From positions 434,001-498,000 of the forward strand of contig NZ_CP007212.1 of NCBI RefSeq assembly GCF_001411805.1: a stretch of DNA of 64,000 bases, written 5' to 3'. The DNA comes from Burkholderia plantarii. GTDB lineage: Bacteria; Pseudomonadota; Gammaproteobacteria; Burkholderiales; Burkholderiaceae. The notes beneath the pieces were generated by a model that searched no databases, had not been told where the DNA came from, and was given only the letters and a program-made list of their open reading frames with translations. Below are positions 10,420 through 21,461 of the stretch, piece after piece (position 1 is the first letter of the stretch; every line of letters starts with the position of its first letter). A program made the position numbers and the translations under genes.

Positions 10420-12246
10420 ATGGAATCCAACATGAACGCCCGTCATCCCGACGTCTCGCCCGTCCCCGCCCGGCTTGCCCTGTTGCGCAGCGCGATGGCG
10501 CGCGAGGGCGTCGCCGCCTGCCTCGTGCCGTCGGCCGATCCGCACCTGTCGGAATACCTGCCCGAGCACTGGCAGTCGCGCCGCTGGCTGTCCGGCTTCA
10601 CGGGCTCGGTCGGCACGCTGGTGGTGACGGCCGACTTCGCCGGCCTGTGGGTCGACAGCCGCTACTGGGTGCAGGCCGCCGCGCAGCTCGACGGCACCGG
10701 CGTGCAACTGATGAAGATGATGGGCGGCCAGCAGACCCAGCCGCACGTCGAGTGGCTTGCCGAGCACGTGCCGGCGGGCGCCGCGGTCAGCGTGGACGGC
10801 GCGGTGCTCGGCGTGGCCGCCGCGCGCGCGCTGGCCGCGGCGCTTGGCGCGCGCGGCGTGGTGCTGCGCACCGACCTCGACCTGCTCGAACGGATCTGGC
10901 CGGAGCGTCCCGCGCTGCCGGTGGCGCCCGTGTTCGAACACGTCGCGCCGCACGCGCACACCGCGCGCGCCGACAAGCTCGCGCAGGTGCGCGAGGCGAT
11001 GCGGGCGCAGGGCGCCGGGCTGCATTTCATCTCGACGCTCGACGACATCGCGTGGCTGTTCAACCTGCGCGGCGCCGACGTCAGCTACAACCCGGTGTTC
11101 GTCGCGCACGCGCTGATCACGGCCGACCAGGCGACGCTGTTCATCGTCGACGGCAAGCTCGACGCGGCGCTGCAGGCGTCGCTCGCGGCCGACGGCGTGA
11201 CGGTGCGCGCCTACGAGGCGGCCGCGGCGGCGCTGGCCGCGCTGCCGGCCGGCAGCACGCTGCTGATCGATCCGCGCCGTGTCACGTTCGGCTCGCTGCA
11301 GGCGGTGCCGGACACGGTGCGGCTGGCCGAGGCCGTCAACCCGTCGACGTTCGCCAAGTCGCGCAAGACGCCGGCCGAGATCGCCCACGTGCGCGAGACG
11401 ATGGCGCGCGACGGCGCGGCGCTGGCCGAATTCTTCGCCTGGTTCGAGGCTGCGCTCGGCCACGAGACCCTCACCGAGCTGACCATCGACGAGCAGCTGA
11501 CCGCCGCGCGCGCGCGCCAGCCCGGCTTCGTGTCGCCGAGCTTCGCGACCATTGCCGGCTTCAACGCGAACGGCGCGATGCCGCACTATCGCGCGACGCC
11601 CGAGGCGCACGCGACGATCGAGGGCGACGGGCTGCTGTTGATCGACTCGGGCGGCCAGTTCGTGGGCGGCACCACCGACATCACTCGGGTGGTGCCGGTC
11701 GGCACGCCGAGCGAGGCGCAGCGGCGCGACTTCACGATCGTGCTGAAGGCGATGATCGCGCTGTCGCGCGCGCGTTTCCCGCGCGGCATCCGCTCGCCGA
11801 TGCTCGATGCGATCGCACGCGCGCCGATGTGGGCCGCCGGGCTCGACTACGGCCACGGCACGGGGCACGGCGTCGGTTATTTCCTGAACGTCCACGAAGG
11901 CCCGCAGGTGATCGCGCACTACGCGGCGGCCGATCCGCAGACGGCGATGGAGGAGGGCATGATCACCTCGAACGAGCCGGGCGTGTACCGGCCGGGGCAG
12001 TGGGGCGTGCGCATCGAGAACCTGGTGCTGAACCGCGCGGCCGGGCAGACGCCGTTCGGCGATTTCCTCGAGTTCGAGACGCTGACGCTGTGCCCGATCG
12101 ACACGCGTTGCGTGCTGGCCGAACTGCTCGACGCGGGCGAGCGCGCCTGGCTCGACGACTATCATGCGACGGTGCGCGAGCGCGTCGGCCCGCTCGTCAC
12201 GGGGGCGGCGAAAACCTGGCTCGAGGCGCGCACCCAGCCGCTCTGA
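10420..12246 (+). CDS. Xaa-Pro aminopeptidase, M24B family (long form)
   Basis: A 608-residue cytoplasmic metallopeptidase that removes the N-terminal residue ahead of proline. The length fits the three-domain aminopeptidase P1-type family, larger than E. coli PepP (about 440). The pita-bread catalytic domain shows all dinuclear metal ligands: LLIDSGGQFVGGTTDITRV (two Asp), GHGTGHGVGYFLNVHEGP (His), and SNEPG plus GVRIEN (two Glu). The N-terminal halves LVPSADPHLSEYLP and WVDSRYWVQA are the creatinase-like domains. The start could also be the ATG at 10432. Confidence 0.93.
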   Translation: MESNMNARHPDVSPVPARLALLRSAMAREGVAACLVPSADPHLSEYLPEHWQSRRWLSGFTGSVGTLVVTADFAGLWVDSRYWVQAAAQLDGTGVQLMKMMGGQQTQPHVEWLAEHVPAGAAVSVDGAVLGVAAARALAAALGARGVVLRTDLDLLERIWPERPALPVAPVFEHVAPHAHTARADKLAQVREAMRAQGAGLHFISTLDDIAWLFNLRGADVSYNPVFVAHALITADQATLFIVDGKLDAALQASLAADGVTVRAYEAAAAALAALPAGSTLLIDPRRVTFGSLQAVPDTVRLAEAVNPSTFAKSRKTPAEIAHVRETMARDGAALAEFFAWFEAALGHETLTELTIDEQLTAARARQPGFVSPSFATIAGFNANGAMPHYRATPEAHATIEGDGLLLIDSGGQFVGGTTDITRVVPVGTPSEAQRRDFTIVLKAMIALSRARFPRGIRSPMLDAIARAPMWAAGLDYGHGTGHGVGYFLNVHEGPQVIAHYAAADPQTAMEEGMITSNEPGVYRPGQWGVRIENLVLNRAAGQTPFGDFLEFETLTLCPIDTRCVLAELLDAGERAWLDDYHATVRERVGPLVTGAAKTWLEARTQPL

Positions 12247-12276
12247 CGCACCGGGCCGGATTCTGAGGAGGAACGC

Positions 12277-12903
12277 ATGCCTGCCATCCGGGCGGTCGTG
12301 TTCGACTTCGGCGGGGTGCTGATCGACTGGAACCCCGAGTATCTGTACCGGCAGCTGATTCCCGACGCCGAGGCGCGACGGCGCTTTCTCACCGAGGTTT
12401 GCGGGATGGACTGGGTGGTGCGGCAGGACGCGGGCCAGACCATCGCGGACGGCACCGCCGAGAAGATCGCCGAGTTCCCGCAGCACGCGGCGCTGATCCG
12501 CGCGTTCTACGCGCGCTGGCCCGAGATGGTGGCGGGCCAGTTCGACGACGGCGTCGCGCTGGTCGAGCGGCTCGACGCGGCCGGCGTGCCGCTGTTCGGG
12601 CTCACCAACTGGTCGGTCGAGACGTTCCCGCATGCCTGGGAGCGCTACGCGGTGCTGCGGCGCTTTCGCGACATCGTGGTGTCGGGGCGCGTGAAGCTCG
12701 CCAAGCCCGATCCGGCGATCTACCGCGAGATGTTCGCGCGCATCGCCGCGCAGCTGCCCGGCATCGCGCCGGGTGAACTCGTGTTCGTCGACGACAACCC
12801 GCGCAACGCGCAGGCGGCCACGGCGCTCGGCTGGCACGGCATCCACCATACGGGCGTGGCGGCCACCGAGGCGCGGCTGCGCGAACTCGGCCTGCCGGCT
12901 TGA
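12277..12903 (+). CDS. HAD-superfamily hydrolase
   Basis: A 208-residue haloacid-dehalogenase-fold hydrolase, close in style to YihX-type sugar phosphatases and 2-haloacid dehalogenases. Motif I is VVFDFGGVLIDWNP (nucleophile Asp about residue 10), motif II is FGLTNWS, motif III has KPDPAIY, and motif IV is VFVDDNPRN. Substrate unknown. It follows the aminopeptidase gene by 30 bases with a GAGGAGG-like ribosome site, suggesting co-transcription. Confidence 0.88.
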   Translation: MPAIRAVVFDFGGVLIDWNPEYLYRQLIPDAEARRRFLTEVCGMDWVVRQDAGQTIADGTAEKIAEFPQHAALIRAFYARWPEMVAGQFDDGVALVERLDAAGVPLFGLTNWSVETFPHAWERYAVLRRFRDIVVSGRVKLAKPDPAIYREMFARIAAQLPGIAPGELVFVDDNPRNAQAATALGWHGIHHTGVAATEARLRELGLPA

Positions 12904-12946
12904 GACCTGCGAGTGCCGGCGTCTTGTCCCGGCGACGCCGCTCATG

Positions 12947-12976
12947 AAAAAACGGGCGAATTCGCCCGTTTTTTTC
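12947..12976. terminator. Bidirectional terminator between HAD and ettA genes
   Basis: A perfect palindrome centred between 12960 and 12961. ACGGGCGAA / TTCGCCCGT is flanked by an A-run and a T-run, so it can stop transcription from both convergent genes. Confidence 0.9.
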
Positions 12977-13006
12977 GTTGCCGCGTCGCCTGCCGGCGTG
13001 GGCCGC

Positions 13007-14674
<1,668 letters not shown>

Positions 14675-15519
14675 CTGCGTCAGTGGAACTCGTCAAGGTT
14701 GGGGCCGTCGCCGCGCCGCGCGCGGCGGCGAGGGGCGACGGAGGGTCCGGTGCGGACCGGAGCGCTGCCGTGACTGGACGGCGGCGCGGCCGCGAGCGAG
14801 GCGCGGCGAGACCGCGTATTGTACTGCGCGCGGCGGGCCGGCCGCGAGCGTCGGCGGGTGCTTACCGGTGCGGGCGGTGTGCCGCCGCAATGGTGAACGG
14901 CCGGGCGCGATCGGCCGTGACAGCGCTCGGGCCTGCCGTCCGCCCCGTGGCGGCAACCGTCCCGCTTCGCGACGATGCCGGCGGCAGCACGCGGGTGCGG
15001 CTATCTCGATCCGAAGGCGGCCAGCGCGACCCGCGCCATGCCGCGCGCGCCGGTCCGGCTGTCGCGCGCCGGTCCCGTCGCCGTGGCCGCGCCGCTGCGC
15101 CGGCACTGGCGCGAGCTCGCCGCGTTCGACGCGGGCCGCGATTGAGCGCGCCGGGCCGACGCGCCCGGGCGCATCCGCCCCACTGCATGGCGTTTGAAAT
15201 ATTGAGTGATACGTACGCCATGCGGGCGTTTTTTCGACAAGGCATAATCTGCGGCTGGGCGACGCATGCCCGACATCAGCAGTCCGGACGGAGGCGGCGC
15301 GGGAATGCGTGCCGGGCATCCGGAACTCGCTGTCTTGATCGATGGTTATTTGTAAGCTTGTTGCGTTTTTCATGTCACTACCAGCAATCGGCTTCACTCG
15401 CGCGGGGCGCACCGGGGCAAGCCCGTCCATGCCGCAGGATCGGGCGTGGTGAAGCTCACGCCTTCCGGCACCGTCGATCGATCGGCCTCGTCGTGCAGCA
15501 GACAACGGGGAACCGCCGC
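14675..15519. other. Long intergenic region upstream of the glycan genes
   Basis: These 845 bases have no supported gene. Frames open here in several registers encode Arg-rich sequence with no motif. The last 200 bases become AT-richer (CATAAT at 15243-15248, a T-rich tract at 15345-15375) and probably hold the promoter and leader of the glycosyltransferase gene. Confidence 0.45.
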
Positions 15520-16344
15520 GTGAACATCCACGATTATTCGGTCACGTTTGCCTGCCACAACCAGATCGAGTACACGCGCCAGTGCATCGACAGCCTGATC
15601 GGCCACGGTATGCCGCTCGATCGCGTGGTGGTGGTCGACAATGCCTCGTCGGACAGCACGCGTGACTATCTGGCTACGCTGCCGCTCGGCGGCCGGATCT
15701 TCAATCACGACAATCTCGGCTGCGGCGCGGCCTGGAACCAGGGCATCCTGCACCGGCAGTCCGAGTGGACCGTGGTGATGAACAACGACGTGCTGGTGTC
15801 GGCGCAGTGGATCGAGAACCTGATCGGCACCGCGGTGCGCCACGGCGTGCGGGTCGCTTCGCCCGCGCTGATCGAGGGCTCGCTCGACTACGATTTCAAT
15901 CGGCAGGCGCCGGTCTGGAGCCACACCATGCGCGATGCGCGGCGTGTCGGCACCTGCCACGCGGTCTGCCTGCTCGTGCATCGCAGCGTCTGGATGGAGG
16001 TCGGCTATTTCCGCGCCTCGCCGCAGCTGCTCGGCTTCGAGGACACGCTGTTCTTTCATGAACTCGCGAAGGCACGGGTGCCGTCCGAGATCGTCGGCGC
16101 GGCGTGGCTGCATCACTACGGTTCGATCACGCAGTCGGAGATGAAGCGCGAGCGCGGCCTGTCCGCGCGGCAGGGGCTCGGGATGCGCAACAACTACCAG
16201 TTGCTCGGGCAGAGCTGGCTGTCGCGCAAGCTCGACAAGCTCGAGCGCACGCGGCGCGGCCGCGCGTGGCGCGCCAGCGAACTCGCCGACTACGGCATGA
16301 CGCTGCACGGCGTGCGCCGGCACCACGATTTCGAATGGAACTGA
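15520..16344 (+). CDS. Family 2 glycosyltransferase
   Basis: A 274-residue GT-A fold glycosyltransferase. The N-terminal half shows VTFACHNQIEYTRQCIDSL and VVVVDNASSDSTRDYL, the nucleotide-sugar binding strand and loop of GT2 enzymes. VVMNNDVLVS supplies the DxD-like metal site (NND), and GFEDTLFFHEL is the catalytic ED region. It probably adds one sugar to a lipid-linked glycan at the inner face of the membrane. I start at GTG 15520 because homology to the fold begins there, although the frame is open much further upstream. It leads a three-gene plus-strand group with a second transferase and an O-antigen-ligase-like protein. Confidence 0.82.
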   Translation: MNIHDYSVTFACHNQIEYTRQCIDSLIGHGMPLDRVVVVDNASSDSTRDYLATLPLGGRIFNHDNLGCGAAWNQGILHRQSEWTVVMNNDVLVSAQWIENLIGTAVRHGVRVASPALIEGSLDYDFNRQAPVWSHTMRDARRVGTCHAVCLLVHRSVWMEVGYFRASPQLLGFEDTLFFHELAKARVPSEIVGAAWLHHYGSITQSEMKRERGLSARQGLGMRNNYQLLGQSWLSRKLDKLERTRRGRAWRASELADYGMTLHGVRRHHDFEWN

Positions 16345-16402
16345 GCGCCCGGCGTGCCGGGCTCCGCTTTCCCCTTTCCTGTTTCCGCCACGGTCCTGCT
16401 CG

Positions 16403-17302
16403 ATGACTTCGACGCGCCGCCCGAAGATTTACGATTGCTTCTGCTATTTCAACGAGGACATGCTGCTCGAGCTGCGGCTCGAGATCCTGTGGGATCACGT
16501 CGATTACTTCGTGATCGCGGAATCGCGCTACACGCAGGTCGGTGACGAGAAGCCGCTGAACTTCGACATGGAACGCTTCGCGCGCTTTCGCAGCAAGATC
16601 CGCTATCTCGCGATCGATCACCTGCCGCCGGGCGCGCCCGATCCGTGGAAGAACGAGAACTACCAGCGCAGCTACCTGTTCAACGGGCTGCACGACGCCG
16701 AGCCCGACGACCTGATCGTGGTGTCCGACCTCGACGAGATTCCGCGGCCCGAATGCCTGCGCCGCTTCGATGCGCGGCGCTACCTGCGCGCGGACCTGCA
16801 TCAGTATTGCTACGCCTACTTCCTGAACAACCGGCTGATGGACGGCGACGGTTTCGCCGACTGGACCGGCACGCGCGTGACCACCTACCGGCATCTGACG
16901 ACGTTCTTCGGCAACGTCAACGCGGTGCGTTCGTACAAGTCGGCGGGGCTGCTGCGTTCGCTCAGGCGCGCGTGGTTCCGGCGCTTCCGGGTCCAGCAGG
17001 TCCGCCATGCCGGCTGGCATTTCTCGTGGGTCACGAGCCCGGCGGCGATGATCGTCAAGATGCGCAGCGTGGCCGACCAGAAGTTCATGAGCGACGCGTT
17101 TCAGGATCTCGACTTCATCGAGGCGCGGATCCGTTCCGGCCGCGACGTGCTCGACCGGCCGCTGCGCTACGTGCCGCAGCCGGTCGAGGCGCCCCAGTTC
17201 CCGAGCGAGATCGTCGCGGCGCGCGAGCGCCTGGCGCGCTGGCTGATCGAGCCGGCCGATTCTGCCGCGTCGGTGCCGGCCGCTGCGGGCGGGCAGCCCT
17301 GA
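16403..17302 (+). CDS. GT17-like glycosyltransferase
   Basis: A 299-residue protein resembling glycosyltransferase family 17, whose eukaryotic member MGAT3 adds bisecting GlcNAc. Characteristic stretches are IYDCFCYFNEDMLLELRLE, FVIAESRYTQVG, and VVSDLDEIPRP with the acidic metal-binding cluster; HAGWHFSWV lies further on. It is cytoplasmic, with no transmembrane segment. Its stop overlaps the start of the next gene by one base (TGATG), which implies translational coupling. Donor and acceptor are unknown. Confidence 0.82.
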   Translation: MTSTRRPKIYDCFCYFNEDMLLELRLEILWDHVDYFVIAESRYTQVGDEKPLNFDMERFARFRSKIRYLAIDHLPPGAPDPWKNENYQRSYLFNGLHDAEPDDLIVVSDLDEIPRPECLRRFDARRYLRADLHQYCYAYFLNNRLMDGDGFADWTGTRVTTYRHLTTFFGNVNAVRSYKSAGLLRSLRRAWFRRFRVQQVRHAGWHFSWVTSPAAMIVKMRSVADQKFMSDAFQDLDFIEARIRSGRDVLDRPLRYVPQPVEAPQFPSEIVAARERLARWLIEPADSAASVPAAAGGQP

Positions 17303-18699
17303 TGCCGGACGCGGATCAGGTCGCGCCCGGCGCCGGGCCGCGCCGACGGCTTGGCCGGCTGGCCGCCGTCGCGCTCGGGCGGCCCGATGCCGGCGGCTTC
17401 GAGCTGTGCCTCGCCGCGCTGCTGTTCATGGCCGTGGCGGGTTACCTGTCGCTGCGCGGCGCGACCAATGCCTGCCTGATGCTGCTTGCGCTGCTGTCGC
17501 TGGCCGGCCTGCGCGGCGCGTGGCGCGACGCCGGCCGCCGCGGCACACGGCGCGCGCTGCTGCTCGCCGCCGCCGCGCTCACCGCGCCGATCGTGTCCGT
17601 GGCGATCGGCCAGGCGCTGCGCGGCGAGTGGCTCGCGAAGGCCTTCGACGCGCCGTCGCGGCTGCTGCTCGCGATCCCGGTGATGCTGGCGTTTCATCAT
17701 CGGCGCATCGATGCGGTGCGGATTCTCGGCTTCGCCGCGCCGCTCGCGCTGATCGAACTGGTGGTGCAGGTGCGCCTCGATCCGCGCGCGCTGGTGGCGT
17801 GGCAGGGACGCTACGCGACCTATTTCGTCGATACCGACATGTTCGGCGTCTACACGCTGCTGCTCGCGGCGTTCGCCTTGTTCGCGCTGAAGCGGGGGAG
17901 TTCGGCCGGTTCGGCGGGGGCGGGCGCGGCGCGGCCGGGCTGGATGCTGCCCCCGACGGTGTCCCGCGTTCTGGTGGTGTCCGGCGTGTGCGCGGGCGCC
18001 TATCTGGTGGTGGCCTCGCAGACGCGCACCGCCTACCTGCTGGTGCCGGTCGCGGCGCTGCTCTGGCTCTGGCTGCGGCGGCCGGCGCTCGATGCCCGCA
18101 CGGCGGTGTGCGTGCTGCTGGCGCTGGTGGCCGGCGTGGCCGCGTTCAGCGGCGCGACGGATCGGCTCGTCAGCATTTATGCCGACGTCTCGACCTGGGC
18201 CGATGCGTCGAATCCCGATACCTCGGGCGGCTTTCGGCTGACGATGTGGCGCATCGCCTGGGCGCTGTTCCTGCATCGTCCGTGGCAGGGCTACGGCGAC
18301 ACCGGCTTTCGCGCGCTGCTCGACGCGCCGTGGATCACCTCGTTCGCGAGCGAGCGCGCGCGGCAGATGATCCACGCGGGACCGCACAACGAGCTGCTCG
18401 CGAACCTGCTGCGTTCGGGCGTGGCGGGCGGCCTCGCGGTGGCGACGCTGTTCGCCGTGCCGCTCGGCCTGTTTTGGCGGGCGCGCCGGCTCGATGCCGA
18501 TGCCGCCGCGCGGCGGGCGGCCGACACCGGGATCGCGTTCATGATCTGCCTGATGCTGGCGTGCGTGACGTTCGAGATGTTCACGCTGAAGTACACGGCG
18601 AGCTTCAATGCGCTCGTGATCGCGACGCTCGTCGCGCAGGCGCTGGGTGTGGGGGGTGGCAGCCGCGAGCGCGGCGCCGGGGAGAGCGGCGGGGCCTGA
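17302..18699 (+). CDS. O-antigen ligase/polymerase-like membrane protein
   Basis: A 465-residue polytopic membrane protein with about 10-12 hydrophobic segments and a large periplasmic loop before the last helices. The loop includes GGFRLTMWRIAWALF and HAGPHNELLANLLRSG, where His and Arg positions match the Wzy_C/WaaL family. Such enzymes move a glycan from undecaprenyl diphosphate to lipid A core (WaaL), to protein (PglL) or to a growing polymer. The length fits WaaL better than PglL. The ATG overlaps the upstream stop, so it is co-translated with the GT17-like gene. Confidence 0.78.
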   Translation: MPDADQVAPGAGPRRRLGRLAAVALGRPDAGGFELCLAALLFMAVAGYLSLRGATNACLMLLALLSLAGLRGAWRDAGRRGTRRALLLAAAALTAPIVSVAIGQALRGEWLAKAFDAPSRLLLAIPVMLAFHHRRIDAVRILGFAAPLALIELVVQVRLDPRALVAWQGRYATYFVDTDMFGVYTLLLAAFALFALKRGSSAGSAGAGAARPGWMLPPTVSRVLVVSGVCAGAYLVVASQTRTAYLLVPVAALLWLWLRRPALDARTAVCVLLALVAGVAAFSGATDRLVSIYADVSTWADASNPDTSGGFRLTMWRIAWALFLHRPWQGYGDTGFRALLDAPWITSFASERARQMIHAGPHNELLANLLRSGVAGGLAVATLFAVPLGLFWRARRLDADAAARRAADTGIAFMICLMLACVTFEMFTLKYTASFNALVIATLVAQALGVGGGSRERGAGESGGA

Positions 18700-18773
18700 C
18701 CGGGCCGCCGGTCGGACGCGATCGGGCCGCCGCCCCGGCCGGATCGATCGGATCGGCCGGGGCGGGAAAGAGG

Positions 18774-19868
18774 TCAGACGTTGAACAGGAAGTTCATCAC
18801 GTCGCCGTCGTGGACCACGTATTCCTTGCCTTCGGCGCGCATCTTGCCCGCTTCCTTCGCGCCCTGCTCACCCTTGTAGGTGATGTAGTCGTCGTAGCCG
18901 ATCGTCTGCGCGCGGATGAAGCCGCGCTCGAAATCGGTGTGGATCACGCCCGCGGCCTGCGGAGCCGTGTCGCCGATGTGGATCGTCCAGGCACGCACTT
19001 CCTTCACGCCGGCCGTGAAGTAGGTCTGCAGGCCGAGCAGCTTGAAGCCGGCGCGGATCACGCGGTCCAGGCCCGGCTCGTCCATGCCCATGTCGGCGAG
19101 GAACGCGTCCTTGTCGGCGTCGTCGAGATCGGCGATTTCCGCCTCGATCGCGGCGCACACGGCCACCACCGGCGACTTCTCGGCCTCGGCGTAGTTGCGC
19201 ACGGCGTCGAGGTGCGGGTTGTTCTCGAAGCCGTCGTCCTTGACGTTGGCCACGTACATGGCCGGCTTCGCGGTGATCAGGCAGAACGGCTTGAGGATCG
19301 CGTGCTCGTCGTCGGACAGGTCGAGGCCGCGTACCGCCTTGCCCTGGTCGAGGTGAGCGCGGACCTTCTCGAGCGCCGCGGCGAGCTTGACCGCTTCCTT
19401 GTCGTTGCCTGACTTGGCGGCCTTCGAATAGCGCGAGAGCGCCTTTTCCACGGTGGCCAGGTCGGCCAGCGCGAGTTCGGTGTTGATCACCTCGATGTCG
19501 TCGAGCGGGCTCACGCGGCCAGCCACGTGGATCACGTTCTCGTCCTCGAAGCAGCGCACCACGTGCGTGATCGCATCGGTCTCGCGGATGTTGGCGAGGA
19601 ACTGGTTGCCGAGCCCTTCACCCTTGCTCGCGCCCGCCACGAGGCCGGCGATGTCGACGAACTCGACCACGGCCGGCACGATCCGCTCCGGCTTCACGAT
19701 CGCGGAGATCGCCTTCAGGCGCGCGTCCGGCACCTCGACGATGCCGACGTTCGGCTCGATGGTGCAGAACGGATAGTTCTCGGCGGCGATGCCGGCCTTG
19801 GTCAGCGCGTTGAACAGGGTGGACTTGCCGACGTTGGGCAAGCCGACGATGCCGCATTTGAGACTCAT
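18774..19868 (-). CDS. ychF: Redox-responsive ATPase YchF (Obg family)
   Basis: A 364-residue P-loop protein of the Obg/YchF family, which binds ATP rather than GTP and associates with ribosomes. G1 is GLPNVGKST (about residues 8-16), and [18 protein letters not shown] is the switch region. A coiled-coil insertion and a C-terminal TGS domain ([20 protein letters not shown]) complete the fold. The start at 19868 ([11 protein letters not shown]) is the family start; the frame extends 22 codons further. Confidence 0.97.
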   Translation of the reverse strand: MSLKCGIVGLPNVGKSTLFNALTKAGIAAENYPFCTIEPNVGIVEVPDARLKAISAIVKPERIVPAVVEFVDIAGLVAGASKGEGLGNQFLANIRETDAITHVVRCFEDENVIHVAGRVSPLDDIEVINTELALADLATVEKALSRYSKAAKSGNDKEAVKLAAALEKVRAHLDQGKAVRGLDLSDDEHAILKPFCLITAKPAMYVANVKDDGFENNPHLDAVRNYAEAEKSPVVAVCAAIEAEIADLDDADKDAFLADMGMDEPGLDRVIRAGFKLLGLQTYFTAGVKEVRAWTIHIGDTAPQAAGVIHTDFERGFIRAQTIGYDDYITYKGEQGAKEAGKMRAEGKEYVVHDGDVMNFLFNV

Positions 19869-20402
19869 GGAAAACCTTTCTGGATCAGATGTTGTGCCGG
19901 TTCGCGCGACGCCGGGCGCCGCTCGCGCCGCCATGGCGCGGCGCGGATGGCGCCGGGCGGGGCGGCCGGCGGCGCGAGGCGGCGCGGCGGTGGCCGGCGC
20001 TTGCGCGGCAGGGCTGCCCGCGAAAACGGCAATTGTATCGCGTTCGGGTGGCGGGATTTCGGGGCGGCAGCGCGAATCGGCGCCGGGGCGGGCGCGGGAG
20101 CGCCGCTTGGCAGTTGGCGCACCGGGGCGGCGAGGCGCGGACGTCTACATGGTCCGGCATGGCCGCGCGCAGCCACGGGCAGCGAAGCAGGCGCGCGCGG
20201 CGAGCGTCGGGCGAGCGTCGAAATCGAGGGGAAGCGGGGAGCGAAGCTTTCTGGCGACGCGAGCCAGCGCAGCCAACCGAAGCGGGTCGCAACGGCGATT
20301 CGCCGACGCGACCAGATCAATCGGCACGATCGAAGCGGCCGACGCGATCGAAGCAGCCAGACCGACGACAGCCCGGGCCGCCATCGGCGCTCCGCCGCGA
20401 GT
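19869..20402. other. Intergenic region upstream of ychF
   Basis: These 534 bases lie between two minus-strand genes. Overlapping open frames here are low-complexity Arg/Ala sequence. Repeated GATCGAAGCGGCC / GATCGAAGCAGCC units near 20330-20365 are the only visible structure. No gene is supported. Confidence 0.4.
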
Positions 20403-20768
20403 TCAGTCGGCGATGCGCCGGTCGGCCAGCGCCGCGCGGCAGTCGTCGAGCACGAGCGTGACGAGCCGAGACTGGCGGTCGAGGTCGTCGCTGTCGATGA
20501 TTTCCTCGACGGCGTCGCGCGCCCAGGCCGCGTCGACGAAGCTCGCGTGCTTCCTCGCGATGTCGAGCGCCACGGCGGCCAGTTTCGCGACGCACAGCCA
20601 GTCGGCTTCGCGCAGGTGGCGATCGAGCCACTTGTGCGCCGCCTGCACCTGGAACGGTGCCGAGGGCCAGGATTCGTTCAGATAGAACGCGCCGAGATTC
20701 CCGATCGTGAGCCAGCACAGCAGCTCGACGCGGTCATGTTGGGTGAGGTTGTGGTGTACGTCGCTCAT
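20403..20768 (-). CDS. Hypothetical helical protein
   Basis: A 121-residue soluble protein, mostly predicted helical, acidic at its C-terminus and rich in Trp and Leu (ELLCWLTIGNLGAFYLNE near the N-terminus). I do not recognise a family. The normal amino-acid balance and periodicity suggest a real gene. The ATG at 20768 has a GAG element at suitable distance; the ATG two codons upstream does not. Confidence 0.6.
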   Translation of the reverse strand: MSDVHHNLTQHDRVELLCWLTIGNLGAFYLNESWPSAPFQVQAAHKWLDRHLREADWLCVAKLAAVALDIARKHASFVDAAWARDAVEEIIDSDDLDRQSRLVTLVLDDCRAALADRRIAD

Positions 20769-20898
20769 GGCCATGCTCGAGATGGGGTTGAGAGTCGCTT
20801 TCCGTCACCGGTGAAACTCGGAGCCGACGAATCAACAATAGCACGCCATGAACGCTTTCACGCAAGCCGGGACTCGCCCGAACTCGCGTGAACCCGCA

Positions 20899-21021
20899 TC
20901 AGTAACGATAGTAGTCGTGGTGATGGTAGCCGCCGCCGTCCGGCACGACGATGCAGCCGCCAAGCGTGCTGCCGAGCACGAGGGCGAGGGTGGCGAGCAG
21001 TGCGATCCGTTTCAGCTTCAT
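20899..21021 (-). CDS. Small lipoprotein with His/Tyr-rich tail
   Basis: A 40-residue protein: basic start MKLKR, hydrophobic segment, lipobox LGGC with Cys at residue 23, then a short tail ending YHHHDYYRY. It should be lipidated and anchored in a membrane, most likely the outer membrane. A GGAG ribosome site lies 6 bases before the ATG, and the size is that of many small Burkholderia lipoproteins. The HHH-YY tail could bind metal, but nothing shows this. Confidence 0.72.
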   Translation of the reverse strand: MKLKRIALLATLALVLGSTLGGCIVVPDGGGYHHHDYYRY

Positions 21022-21461
21022 GGTGAATCTCCGTTTGGGTCGTTGATGGAGCCGACTGTAGCGGCGCACCGGATGACAAGCCGTATGCGTTTGTAAGGAA
21101 ACGTGTGGGGTGTAATGCGGCGCCCCGGTCTGGTCGCCGCGCGGCGCGACGGCGGTTACGGATGAAATGGTTCCGGATCGAATGGGGCGCCCCGCGAGGC
21201 GAGCCGAGGGCCGCCGAACGGGGCGTCGGCGCCGATGCTGGCCGGCCGGGGACGGTGAGCATCGGGTTTGTCCGTGTCGGATGGCCGCGACAGCATGCAT
21301 GAGCGGAGCGCCTCGATTCGGCGACAAACGCGACGGCCGGACGATAGCCGCGCGATGCTTGATCAGCCACCCGGCCGGCGACCCGATGGACTGCGTTTGC
21401 GCTGATCTTCCGCAAATCCGGGCCGCCGGCCGTATGCGGCGGCGCAGCTATAATGCGCGCC
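21022..21461. promoter_or_regulatory. Divergent upstream region, lipoprotein and hydroxylase genes
   Basis: This 440-base gap lies between divergent genes. TATAAT at 21449-21454 lies directly before the hydroxylase start. No other gene is supported. Confidence 0.4.

Noticed and set aside
10375..12945. An 856-codon minus-strand frame opposite the aminopeptidase P and HAD genes
   Set aside because: Arg/His/Gly-rich composition mirrors codon bias of the sense genes, which have full catalytic motifs. It is a shadow typical of high-GC DNA.
20330..20365. Short GATCGAAGC repeats upstream of ychF, considered as a CRISPR or regulatory array
   Set aside because: Only two to three imperfect copies without unique spacers of constant length; probably simple-sequence drift.
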